Origin: JBCCMQ01 sp039179985
Lineage (GTDB): Bacteria; Pseudomonadota; Alphaproteobacteria; Rhodobacterales; Rhodobacteraceae
Assembly: GCA_039179985.1 (NCBI GenBank)
Contig: JBCDED010000004.1
Coordinates: forward strand, 1-64,000
Direction: 5' to 3'
Length of the DNA stretch: 64,000 bases
Position numbers and translations under genes: made by a program. The notes beneath the pieces are model-generated. The model had not been told where the DNA came from. It ran no database searches and saw only the letters and a list, made by a program, of their open reading frames with translations. Positions 34,810 through 42,539 of the stretch are shown here, piece by piece. Numbering within the stretch: position 1 is the stretch's first letter; every line of letters starts with the position of its first letter.

Positions 34810-35592
34810 ATGCAGGGCAGCGCAAATCTCAACGTTATGGTCAAGGCCGCCCGGCAGGCAGGCCGGGCGCTGGTCAAGGATTTCCGGGAGGTGGAGAACC
34901 TTCAGGTCTCTATGAAGGCTGCGGGCGATTTTGTCAGCCGCGCGGATATCGCGGCTGAAAGGCTAATCAAGGAAACGCTCATGGAGGCGCGGCCGACATA
35001 TGGTTGGCTGGGCGAAGAGGGCGGTGGCGCCGACGGGCAGGACCCGACCCGGCGCTGGATTGTCGATCCCTTGGACGGAACGACCAATTTCCTCCACGGC
35101 CTGCCCCACTGGGCGGTGTCGATCGCACTGGAGCATAAGGGCCAGATCGTCGCCGCGGTGGTCTTCGATCCGGCCAAGGACGAATTGTTCTTTGCCGAGA
35201 AAGGGCAAGGGGCGTGGCTTAATGAAAGCCGCCTGCGGGTGTCGAACCGCCGGCGTATGATCGAGGCGATTTTCGCCACCGGGTTGCCTTTCGGCGGCCG
35301 TCCGGATTTGCCCGAAGTTCTGCAGGATCTGGCCAAGCTTTTGCCGCTGACAGCCGGTGTCCGGCGGTGGGGATCGGCGGCGCTCGATCTCGCCTATGTG
35401 GCCGCAGGCCGCTACGACGGGTTCTGGGAACGCAACCTGAACGCCTGGGATATCGCGGCGGGCGTCCTCTTGGTTCAAGAGGCCGGCGGGTTCCTGGAAG
35501 GCTTTCAGCCGGCGGAAGATCCTGTCGAGTCCGGATCACTTATTGCGGCGAACGCCGAGATATTCAGCACATTTGCCGAAACCCTTCGATAA
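34810..35592 (+). CDS. suhB: Inositol-1-monophosphatase
   Basis: 260 residues with the Li-sensitive phosphatase motifs: LGEEGG (metal Glu), WIVDPLDGTTNFLHGLPHW (Asp-Asp metal site) and WDIAAGVLL (catalytic-site Asp). The N-terminal helix and AAERLIKETLMEARP complete the usual SuhB layout. It dephosphorylates inositol monophosphate and in bacteria also joins rRNA antitermination complexes. ATG 34810 after an AGGAGC site. Confidence 0.93.
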   Translation: MQGSANLNVMVKAARQAGRALVKDFREVENLQVSMKAAGDFVSRADIAAERLIKETLMEARPTYGWLGEEGGGADGQDPTRRWIVDPLDGTTNFLHGLPHWAVSIALEHKGQIVAAVVFDPAKDELFFAEKGQGAWLNESRLRVSNRRRMIEAIFATGLPFGGRPDLPEVLQDLAKLLPLTAGVRRWGSAALDLAYVAAGRYDGFWERNLNAWDIAAGVLLVQEAGGFLEGFQPAEDPVESGSLIAANAEIFSTFAETLR

Positions 35593-35643
35593 CGTCCCGG
35601 GCGAGGCCACTTTCTTGCCGGATTCCTGTGCAAGGATCCGGAT

Positions 35644-35820
35644 ATGGCAAGGATGCATGACAGACAGGTCCAGGGGCACAGGCCGCCCCGTCGCCGCGAA
35701 AGCGCGATGATCGTGAGCTGTGTTGTCGGGCTCGCAGCCGTTGTGACTTTGATCGGTGCGGTGTCCCAGGGCCCCAGCACAGAGGATCGCGTCATCAGCG
35801 TCGCTCAGGCCGCCCGGTAA
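35644..35820 (+). CDS. Very small single-helix membrane protein, 58 aa
   Basis: Frame from ATG 35644 to TAA 35818-35820: a basic amino end (MARMHDRQVQGHRPPRRRE), one hydrophobic helix (about residues 22-41, MIVSCVVGLAAVVTLIGAV) and a short acidic tail. An AAGGA ribosome site stands 7 bases upstream. The stop abuts the convergent rhomboid stop with no gap. Conservation cannot be tested here. Function unknown. Confidence 0.45.
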   Translation: MARMHDRQVQGHRPPRRRESAMIVSCVVGLAAVVTLIGAVSQGPSTEDRVISVAQAAR

Positions 35821-36618
35821 CTAGCGCCCCCGGCCAGACCAGGGCCCTGGGCGCCGCCGTGTTCCATCCGGCATCTGCCGCCGCCCCGACGACGGGATCG
35901 AACTGCGCGCCAGCCGGTACTGGGCATCGGGATGGGGTGGGTGGCCGTCGGTCTTTTGCCAGTAGGCCGTTGCACCCCGTCTCAGCCACAGCGGTATCGT
36001 CAGCACAAACCCGATCACGAAGCCCCCGGCATGGGCCCAGTAGGCCACACCTCCGCCGCTGCTGTCGGACTCGACGCCACCAACAAATTGTATTACGAAC
36101 CAGAGCCCGAGCATGACCCAGGCCGGCACGGGTATGATCCGGATAATGATGATAAAGATGAACAGGATATCGACGCGCGCCTTGGGGAACAGCAGAAGGT
36201 AACCCCCCATCACGCCCGCGATTGCCCCCGAGGCGCCTACCGTCGGAATGCGCGAGGCGGGGTCGATGAAAACATGGCTGAGCCCCGCGCCGATCCCGCA
36301 GGCAAGGTAGAAGATGAGATAGCCGATATGGCCGAATTCTTCTTCCAGGTTGTCCCCGAAGATCCAGAGGAACAGCATGTTGCCGCCGAGGTGCAGCCAC
36401 CCGCCGTGGAGGAACATCGATGTTACTAAGGTCTCGTAACCGCTGCCGAAGCTCAGGCGCGCCGGGACGATGCCCCAGGTCAGAAAAAAGGCCTGGAGCT
36501 GACCCGGCTGCGAGAATAGTCCGTAGTAGCTGAGGAAAATCACCACATTGATGGCGATGAGCGCCCAGGTCACGAAAGGCGTCTTTTCCGATGGATTGTG
36601 GTCGCGCAGCGGGAACAT
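35821..36618 (-). CDS. Rhomboid family intramembrane serine protease
   Basis: 265 residues, six transmembrane helices. The catalytic dyad is Ser130 in VGASGAIAG and His196 in WAHAGGFVIG; the loop-1 motif FLHGGWLHLGGNMLFLWIFGDN is present (key residues His71, His76, Asn80). It cleaves transmembrane substrates within the inner membrane. The ATG at 36618 (MFPLRDHNPS) matches rhomboid starts; the longer frame from 36858 is spurious. A basic, proline-rich C-terminal tail of about 40 residues is cytoplasmic. Confidence 0.92.
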   Translation of the reverse strand: MFPLRDHNPSEKTPFVTWALIAINVVIFLSYYGLFSQPGQLQAFFLTWGIVPARLSFGSGYETLVTSMFLHGGWLHLGGNMLFLWIFGDNLEEEFGHIGYLIFYLACGIGAGLSHVFIDPASRIPTVGASGAIAGVMGGYLLLFPKARVDILFIFIIIIRIIPVPAWVMLGLWFVIQFVGGVESDSSGGGVAYWAHAGGFVIGFVLTIPLWLRRGATAYWQKTDGHPPHPDAQYRLARSSIPSSGRRQMPDGTRRRPGPWSGRGR

Positions 36619-36689
36619 GGTGGGGAAAGTCGTGTGCGAGTGCTGGGGCGTCAAGGGATTCCCTTGACGAACACGCCCTGTGGCGCACC

Positions 36690-37250
36690 ATGACCCCCAT
36701 GGCACTGCGCATTTGTGTTTTCGTCTGTCTGTTTGCCACGCCGCTCGCGGCGCAGGACGCTCTGTGTCCACCGGCACCTGATATCTCGGCTGAGGCAGAG
36801 CCGATCTACCGGGCGCTGAAGGATGCCCCTGACGAGGCGTCGGCCCGCACGCTTTCAAACGACCTTTGGGCGCTCTGGACCATTGCGCCGGATCAGTTGG
36901 CGCAGGAACTCCTTAACGAGGGCATGGACCGCCGCGCGGCCTATGACTTCGAGGGGGCCATGATCGCCTTCGACACGCTCACCGACTACTGCCCGGCCTA
37001 TGCGGAAGGCTACAACCAGCGGGCATTCGTCCACTACTTGCGGCAGGACTTCGGGTCTGCCCTGGAGGATCTGGACCGGGTTCTCGCTCTGTCACCGCAG
37101 CACATAGGGGCGCTTTCGGGCCGCGCCCTGACCCTGATGGGATTGGGGCGGATGGAGGAGGGGCAGGCAGCGTTGCGCGGTGCCCTGGCGCTCAATCCAT
37201 GGTTGCCCGAAAGGGGGTTGCTGATGGGAACGCCCGAAATCGATCTCTAG
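36690..37250 (+). CDS. Exported tetratricopeptide-repeat protein
   Basis: 186 residues: signal peptide MTPMALRICVFVCLFATPLAAQ, then helical repeats. The best TPR units are DRRAAYDFEGAMIAFDTLTDY, AEGYNQRAFVHYLRQDFGSALE and HIGALSGRALTLMGLGRMEEG, each with the typical small residues (quoted partially). Periplasmic protein-interaction role; no partner is indicated. ATG 36690 or 36699 both keep the signal peptide. It is divergent from the rhomboid gene and ends two bases from the convergent MarR-like gene. Confidence 0.8.
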   Translation: MTPMALRICVFVCLFATPLAAQDALCPPAPDISAEAEPIYRALKDAPDEASARTLSNDLWALWTIAPDQLAQELLNEGMDRRAAYDFEGAMIAFDTLTDYCPAYAEGYNQRAFVHYLRQDFGSALEDLDRVLALSPQHIGALSGRALTLMGLGRMEEGQAALRGALALNPWLPERGLLMGTPEIDL

Positions 37251-37252
37251 GC

Positions 37253-37612
37253 CTAAAGCAGGGCATTAAGTTCCCTGACCACCGTCTCGCCATCCAGAGT
37301 GAGTTGCGTCACGCGCCGCCGCCGGTCCCGTGGGTCCGGCGCAACTGTGATTAGCTGACGCCCCCCCTGCGGCATGTCATCGGTTCCCTCGGCCCAGTAG
37401 TAGGAATTGCGCGACGCAGCGGCTGGCGTGATCCCGACCCATTTGCCGATGTCTCCGGTCGACACGCCACCTTCTGTATTCTGGTGCCGGGCAACATAGA
37501 GCAACGTCAGAGCAGTGCTAAGCTGAATGGTCTTGTCGAACTCGGACAGACGCGCCAGCGCCGCAATCAAGCCCGGAATGTTTGGGAAGGGAGTTTCGGT
37601 GTTGTCGTTCAC
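37253..37612 (-). CDS. MarR-like winged-helix protein, 119 aa
   Basis: Helical N-terminus (IPGLIAALARLSEFD, LSTALTLLYVARHQ), a winged-helix core (VSTGDIGKWVGITPAAASRNSYYW) and a wing ending ITVAPDPRDRRRRVTQLTLDG, the MarR DPRDRR motif. GTG 37612 preceded by GAGG is my chosen start; the open frame runs on to 37753 through very AT-rich DNA that does not look coding. The gene lacks the extra C-terminal dimerisation helix of full MarR proteins and may be a phage- or island-derived regulator. Confidence 0.6.
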   Translation of the reverse strand: MNDNTETPFPNIPGLIAALARLSEFDKTIQLSTALTLLYVARHQNTEGGVSTGDIGKWVGITPAAASRNSYYWAEGTDDMPQGGRQLITVAPDPRDRRRRVTQLTLDGETVVRELNALL

Positions 37613-37994
37613 GGAAAGCCTCGCGCACTTGTTGAACTCAATGTTTTTTATTTTGTTTGAAATATTAAGTGGTTTTTGGGGAAAATTTTTGGCAGAACAG
37701 TGAGTTGCCAAATATGCATCACTCTTACCTGTCCGCCCGGCCGGAGTGCCCATCTCGAGTGGCGCACTGCGGTCACAGCGACCGGACCCGATTGGGGGCC
37801 GTATGGAGGCCCGGCAAAACCAATAGCCATCTGAGCGGAACCCGCCCTGGTTTCCCGGACGAACGGACGCGAGCGCCCTGGGACGACCGGCGCACCGGAC
37901 CTAAAATCCTGGTCCGCCATCCGCATTATGCGTTGTTTTCATGGCGTTGTGGCCGTAGTGAGTTTTCTGGGCCCGATACGGGCTCGGCGCGCTC
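37613..37994. other. AT-rich non-coding segment before tRNA-Leu
   Basis: About 380 bases with no supported gene. 37640-37700 is unusually AT-rich for this genome (runs of T and A), probably the MarR-like gene promoter. The remainder, 37720-37990, is ordinary GC-rich DNA with several short frames but no ribosome sites or recognisable protein. Proximity to a tRNA gene makes island remnants possible, but no integrase or repeated tRNA 3' end is seen. Confidence 0.4.
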
Positions 37995-38080
37995 GCCCGC
38001 GTGGTGGAATGGTAGACACAAGAGACTTAAAATCTCTGGGCCGGAAGGCCGTGCCGGTTCGAGCCCGGCCGCGGGTACCA
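37995..38080 (+). tRNA. tRNA-Leu (anticodon UAA)
   Basis: 86 bases with encoded CCA. Acceptor GCCCGCG pairs with CGCGGGT (one G-U), the anticodon arm GAGAC-TTAAAAT-CTC gives anticodon UAA, and a long variable arm (GGGCCGGAAGGCC region) marks a class II tRNA. The T-arm reads CCGGTTCGAGCCCGG. Confidence 0.97.
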
Positions 38081-38370
38081 CGCTTTGACGCTATGGCTGC
38101 AGGCCACATTGGAGCGCTGAAGATCGCGAAGATTCACCCGCTTGGCCGGGTTAGGCGCCATTTCGGCACCAAAACATCAATCCGCGAACCTCTGCCGTCC
38201 TTTCGGAATTTTGGCGGTGCAGGTTAGTTGGAAGAACGCCCGCCGCTGAGATCCGGAAGGGCGCCTGCCGCCTAAATGCTCAATCTACGTTGATGCCTCT
38301 GGCCAAGATCAGGGCCACCTTCGACAGCTCCGTCCGGCACCAGGTGGTGGCGGCCAACGCTAAAGCTGTG
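38081..38370. other. Non-coding gap between tRNA-Leu and the di-haem peroxidase gene
   Basis: 290 bases; I see no gene, terminator or mobile-element end. The open frame starting at 38290 on the plus strand runs antisense into the peroxidase gene and has no ribosome site. Confidence 0.4.
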
Positions 38371-39711
38371 TCAGTCAACGGGCAGGCCGCTTGGTACCGC
38401 TTCGGGGCGTCCCAGCGGGCGGGTGTCCGCCGTCGCTCCAGTCAAAGCATGAAGAAACGCCTCTATCGCAATGATATCGCTTTCGGGCAGCGGGCGCGGC
38501 GCGATGTCGAGCGCCTGTTCCTGCCGCGCCATTTCCCTGCGGTCGGCCTGAATCACGAAATCGGCGGCTGCGAGCCAGGGCACTTCGGGGAGTTTTGCAT
38601 CTTCCTGCTGCCAGGCAGCGCGGCTTTCTAGCGGGTCAAGGTGGTGCCGGATCATTCCCGAAAGCGCGCTGTAGGCGCCATTGTGCCCGTAGGGTGCTGT
38701 CAGCGCGACATTGCGCAGGGGCAGGGTGCGGAAGCGGTAGGCGTCGGCCAGATCGTCGCTTTCGCCCATCCGGCCTACGTCGCGGGCATATGGGTCGAAG
38801 CGGCGGGTGCGGCCCGGGCCAAAGGCAGGCAGGCCGATGGCGTGGAACTGGTGGTCGGTGAACAGCGGCCCGGAATGGCAGTCGGCGCAGCCCGCGGCGC
38901 CATAAAAAAGTTCCATACCGTGCATCTGAAGCGGCGAAAGCGCGGTCTTGTCGCCTGCTATATAGGCGTCAAACGGACTGTCATGATTGGCCCATTCGCG
39001 CCCCATGAAGGCTGCGAGCGCATTGGCAATCTCGACAATCGTCACGTCCTCGGGCCGGTCGACAGTGTCGAAGGCCTCAACGAAAAGCGCCCCGTATTCA
39101 GGGAGCGTCCGCACCCTTTGGGCAATGATGGGCCATGCCGCGTCGATACGGTCGTTCACGGCGCCTGCCACATCATTTTCGCCTTTGTTGCCTGCCATTT
39201 CGAAAGCTGCGGTCATGGGAAAGACGGCTTGGGCGGCCAGGATCGTTTCCAGCCCCTCGGGAAGCCATTCTTCGGCAGGTGAATTGAAGCCGTTGCCATA
39301 AAGATCGCTGATCGACAGACGCCCGTCATGGAAAAGGACCTCGACATCCTTGTGCCCGAGGTTCCAGAGCGCGGGGGCGTGCCGGGGCACCCGTTTGGCG
39401 ATGCGGTCGGCGCCCGTTCCGGGTGTGCGATCCGGGCCCAATCCTTCCCCGCCTTCGCCAATTCCCAGGCTGACACCATCGCCCGAGCCAAAATCGTGGT
39501 GGTGGCAGGTGCCACAACTGATATTGCGGTTTCCCGACAGGATCTTATCGTAGAAGAGAAGCTGACCGATCCTGGCCTGGTCCGGATCGAAAGCATGGAA
39601 ATCGGACGGGGTAATCGGCTCCGGCAACTCCGCCTTGACGGGGGCTGCAGCGACACCCGAGAGACAGAGGGTCACGAACGAGGCGAGAACGAGATGAGAC
39701 AGCTTTTTCAT
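38371..39711 (-). CDS. Di-haem cytochrome c peroxidase / MauG-like protein
   Basis: 446 residues with a signal peptide (1-28, cleavage near VKA). Two haem c sites are present: CGTCH (Cys66, Cys69, His70) and CADCH (Cys275, Cys278, His279). GRTRRFDPYARD and FRTLPLRNVALTAPYGHNGAYSAL resemble the BCCP/MauG core; the latter includes the distal region. It is periplasmic, reducing hydrogen peroxide or oxidising protein side chains. It is longer than classical BCCP (about 330-350) and closer to MauG-like peroxidases of unknown role. The start overlaps the divergent Sel1 gene start by 18 bases. Confidence 0.88.
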   Translation of the reverse strand: MKKLSHLVLASFVTLCLSGVAAAPVKAELPEPITPSDFHAFDPDQARIGQLLFYDKILSGNRNISCGTCHHHDFGSGDGVSLGIGEGGEGLGPDRTPGTGADRIAKRVPRHAPALWNLGHKDVEVLFHDGRLSISDLYGNGFNSPAEEWLPEGLETILAAQAVFPMTAAFEMAGNKGENDVAGAVNDRIDAAWPIIAQRVRTLPEYGALFVEAFDTVDRPEDVTIVEIANALAAFMGREWANHDSPFDAYIAGDKTALSPLQMHGMELFYGAAGCADCHSGPLFTDHQFHAIGLPAFGPGRTRRFDPYARDVGRMGESDDLADAYRFRTLPLRNVALTAPYGHNGAYSALSGMIRHHLDPLESRAAWQQEDAKLPEVPWLAAADFVIQADRREMARQEQALDIAPRPLPESDIIAIEAFLHALTGATADTRPLGRPEAVPSGLPVD

Positions 39712-40179
39712 GGGGCGATTTTGGCGCTATTCGCCTTTCATGCAAGCCCTGCCTTGGCCGAAATCGAGGAAGCCCGCGATTTGATGGAAACCGGTCAGTT
39801 TGTCGAAGCGCGCGAAGCCCTTTGGCCCGCCGCCCGGTCGGGCAATGCGGATGCCGAAGAACTGATTGGTGTGATGTACGCCTTGGGCCTCGGTGTCGAG
39901 CAGGACTATGAACGCGCCTTCGAATGGTACCTGCGCGCCTCTATGAAAGGTCACCCCGGCGCGCAGTCTGGGGTCGGCTGGTATTACGAAGAGGGGCTTG
40001 GCATGCCCACACCCGATCTTGTCCGCGCCTACATGTGGTATACGCTCTCGGCCATCGGCGGCGATCCGGACGCGGCAATCAGCCTTGAAGAAGTCGTCAA
40101 GAAGATGGATCAGGACCAGATCGACCGGGCCCTCGTTCTGGTGAACGACTACAAGGCCTGGATGTACCCCTTCCGGTGA
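39694..40179 (+). CDS. Exported Sel1-repeat protein, 161 aa
   Basis: Signal peptide MRQLFHGAILALFAFHASPALA, then Sel1-like repeats: ADAEELIGVMYALGLGVEQDYERAFEW (partly quoted), HPGAQSGVGWYYEEGLGMPTPD and a third, LVRAYMWYTLSAIGGD. Such proteins mediate periplasmic protein contacts. ATG 39694 is preferred over the longer antisense frame. The 5' end overlaps the peroxidase gene start by 18 bases on the opposite strand, so the two promoters lie inside one another's coding sequences. It is followed 7 bases later by a HAD gene. Confidence 0.8.
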   Translation: MRQLFHGAILALFAFHASPALAEIEEARDLMETGQFVEAREALWPAARSGNADAEELIGVMYALGLGVEQDYERAFEWYLRASMKGHPGAQSGVGWYYEEGLGMPTPDLVRAYMWYTLSAIGGDPDAAISLEEVVKKMDQDQIDRALVLVNDYKAWMYPFR

Positions 40180-40186
40180 CCCCACT

Positions 40187-40894
40187 ATGACCCAGCCCCG
40201 GGCCCTCCTCTTCGATGTCTTCGGCACTGTGGTCGACTGGCGCAAGTCCATTATGGGCAACCTTGAACGGTTCTTCCGATCCCGCGGCGTTCCGGGCGAC
40301 TGGGAAGCCTTTGCCGCTGAGTGGCGTGCGCTCTACCAGCCCGCCATGGCAGCGGTGCGGGAAGGACGGCGGGACTACGTGATCCTCGATGTCCTGCACC
40401 GCGAGAACCTGGATGCCGTGCTGGCAAAACGCGACCTCGGCGGGCTGAACGAGGCCGAGAAGAACCAACTCAACGCCCTGTGGCACCGCCTTGATCCCTG
40501 GCCGGACAGTGCTGAAGGTCTGCGCCAGTTGCGCGAAAAGCATGTCGTGGCCGCCCTGTCGAACGGGAACATCGGGATGATGGCCAATGTGGCGCGGCAC
40601 GGCGATCTGAGGTGGGACGCGATCCTTGGCGCCGATATCGCGCGGGACTTCAAACCGAAGCCCGCGGTCTACCTGCGCGCGGCGGAAGCCCTGGGGCTGC
40701 GCCCCGGTGAGTGCATGATGGTGGCTGCCCACAATGAGGATCTCGCCGCCGCCCGGGCGCTTGGCCTGGCAACGGCATTCATCCTGCGCGCCGACGAACA
40801 CGGGCCCGGGCAGACCACCGATCTGGCCCCGGCCCAGGACTGGGACGTGGTGACCGACAGCCTGACGGGTCTGGCGGCGCGGCTCGCTGCCTAG
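40187..40894 (+). CDS. Haloacid dehalogenase type II (HAD superfamily)
   Basis: 235 residues. The HAD motifs are LLFDVFGTVVDW (nucleophile Asp10), ALSNGN (motif II Ser) and the motif III lysine in DFKPKPAVYLRAAE with the following acidic residues MVAAHNEDLAAA. L-2-haloacid dehalogenases use the DVFGTVVDW form seen here. Physiological role may be dehalogenation or a phosphatase. The 3' end overlaps the convergent PhyH gene by 4 bases. Confidence 0.87.
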   Translation: MTQPRALLFDVFGTVVDWRKSIMGNLERFFRSRGVPGDWEAFAAEWRALYQPAMAAVREGRRDYVILDVLHRENLDAVLAKRDLGGLNEAEKNQLNALWHRLDPWPDSAEGLRQLREKHVVAALSNGNIGMMANVARHGDLRWDAILGADIARDFKPKPAVYLRAAEALGLRPGECMMVAAHNEDLAAARALGLATAFILRADEHGPGQTTDLAPAQDWDVVTDSLTGLAARLAA

Positions 40895-41601
40895 GCGGTG
40901 ACGCTGGCAGCGACCGGGCGTGCGAAACGCTTCGGTTGCCCTGTTCCGGGGTCGATGATTGGTTCAACAGAATACTGGCAGACATAGGCGCGCCGGGGTT
41001 TATCCGTCGAGTTCGGGCCCGAGCGGTGCAGCGTCAGGCTTGAAAAGGCGACCACTGTGCCCGCGGAACAAACCATGGGCACGCCGCTTGCATCGCCGAA
41101 GTAGCCGTTCAATTCGTTCGTTGCGTCCTGCCATTCATGGGGGTCGAGGTCCGGGTGCTGGTCCAGATCGCGCGGTAACAGGTAAACACAGCCGTTTTCC
41201 ACGGTGGTGTCGTCAAGCGCGATCCAGACTGTCAGGTAGGCCTTGTGATCAAAGCCCACATAGGCCCCGTCCTGATGCCAGGCGAAGCTCGCGCCCTTGC
41301 CGGCGCCTTTCACCACGAATTGTTCGTTGAAGAGATAGCTGTCGCAACCCAGGCAGTCGCGGATTACGTGGTCCATGGTCTGACCCAGAACGAAGGATTC
41401 AAGACCGGGAAACTCGGCGTGGCGGTGGCGCAGGAAGCGTCGCGCGTCGCCCAGACCGATCTTGTGCAGTCCCGCGCCACCATCCTGTGGCGGTTCGCGG
41501 AGCAGCGCGTCGCAGCTTTTTTGCAGGGTCTGCAACTCCTCTGCGCTCAACGCGTTCTCAAAGATGGCGTAGCCATTTTTCCGAAACTCGGTGGTGCCCA
41601 T
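40891..41601 (-). CDS. PhyH-family Fe(II)/2-oxoglutarate dioxygenase
   Basis: 236 residues. The iron triad is His109-x-Asp111 (WHQDGAYVG) and His192 (TLHRSGPN), and the 2-oxoglutarate arginine is Arg203/204 (KPRRAYVCQY). This second PhyH enzyme is distinct from the one at 26226-27101. The ATG at 41601 follows GGGAGG. It is divergent from an AraC regulator gene 85 bases away, which probably controls it. Substrate unknown. Confidence 0.82.
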   Translation of the reverse strand: MGTTEFRKNGYAIFENALSAEELQTLQKSCDALLREPPQDGGAGLHKIGLGDARRFLRHRHAEFPGLESFVLGQTMDHVIRDCLGCDSYLFNEQFVVKGAGKGASFAWHQDGAYVGFDHKAYLTVWIALDDTTVENGCVYLLPRDLDQHPDLDPHEWQDATNELNGYFGDASGVPMVCSAGTVVAFSSLTLHRSGPNSTDKPRRAYVCQYSVEPIIDPGTGQPKRFARPVAASVTA

Positions 41602-41623
41602 AATGTCCTCCCGCAAGGTTTAA

Positions 41624-41682
41624 ACATTGCAGTACATCTCATGAGAGCCTTGTGTCTTTCCAAAATTTCGCCATTACATTGC
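41624..41682. promoter_or_regulatory. Direct repeat ACATTGC between the PhyH and AraC genes
   Basis: ACATTGC occurs at 41624-41630 and 41676-41682, 52 bases apart, followed by similar words (AGTACAT and ATGTATG). AraC-type activators often bind direct repeats spaced by whole helical turns; 52 is close to five turns. Evidence is limited to the repeat itself. Confidence 0.3.
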
Positions 41683-41686
41683 ATGT

Positions 41687-42508
41687 ATGACCAATCGCGC
41701 TCCGCATCCCGATGTCGTGCCGCCGCCGGGCGGTCTGTGCTGGCGGCGCTCGGCGCGCAGGCGGTACGGGTCCGGACCCGAAGCCCATGCCGAACTCGTG
41801 GTTCTTCTGGGGTTGAGGGGCGAGGCGCAGTATCTTCTGGATGGCCGGGTCTACGGCGTGCAACAGGGCACGCTGCTTTGGGCCTTCGCGGGGCAGGCCC
41901 ATGTCCTTCTGAGCGACAGCGCCGATTTTGACATGTGGGTGTTCCTCATCTCGGCCCGCGTCCATGGCGGGTCGGAAGAGGGTTTGCCGCCCTTGACCGT
42001 TTCCGAAGCCGGGGCCGCAACGCCCCGCGTGGTGTCAGGCGCCGCGACGCACGCCTTGTCAACACTCGCGGCTGAGGTGCAGGCGGCACCCGCGCCAGAT
42101 GTGCGCGCAACGGGCTTGCGCTGGTGGCTGGCGCGCGCCTGGGCCTATTGGCACGACGCCGAAGACAGCGCCTCGCGCAGCGTACACCCGGCCGTGGGCT
42201 GGGCCGCGCGGCTGATCCGCGACGACCCGGCCCAGAGCCTGGCGGCTGTCGCGCGCGCATCCGGGCTGTCGCCGGGGCGCCTCTCGGCGGTCTTCAAACG
42301 CGAAACGGGGCAGAGCCTTGTAGAGTACCGGAGCGAACAGCGTTTGGGCCGGGTGGAAGCGGCAATGGCGGCGGGCGAACGCAGCCTGACGCGGGCCGCC
42401 CTTGAGGCGGGGTTCGGCAGCTACACACAGTTCTACAGGGCACATGTGGCGCGCCGGGGGACTGGCCCGCGCGCGGCCTTGAAGCCGTCCGGTTTGACTG
42501 GGGTTTGA
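41687..42508 (+). CDS. AraC-family transcriptional regulator
   Basis: 273 residues with an N-terminal cupin-like sensing domain (AELVVLLGLRGEAQYLLDGRVYGVQQG, partly quoted) and a C-terminal double helix-turn-helix (about 175-265; LAAVARASGLSPGRLSAVFKRETG and AALEAGFGSYTQFYRAHVARRG). The second helix-turn-helix retains the GFGSYTQFYRAH signature. Likely controls the divergent PhyH dioxygenase. The ATG at 41687 has no ribosome site, so translation may be leaderless or inefficient. Confidence 0.85.
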   Translation: MTNRAPHPDVVPPPGGLCWRRSARRRYGSGPEAHAELVVLLGLRGEAQYLLDGRVYGVQQGTLLWAFAGQAHVLLSDSADFDMWVFLISARVHGGSEEGLPPLTVSEAGAATPRVVSGAATHALSTLAAEVQAAPAPDVRATGLRWWLARAWAYWHDAEDSASRSVHPAVGWAARLIRDDPAQSLAAVARASGLSPGRLSAVFKRETGQSLVEYRSEQRLGRVEAAMAAGERSLTRAALEAGFGSYTQFYRAHVARRGTGPRAALKPSGLTGV

Positions 42509-42539
42509 AAGGCGCCGCCGATTGCGGGATAGGTAGGGT

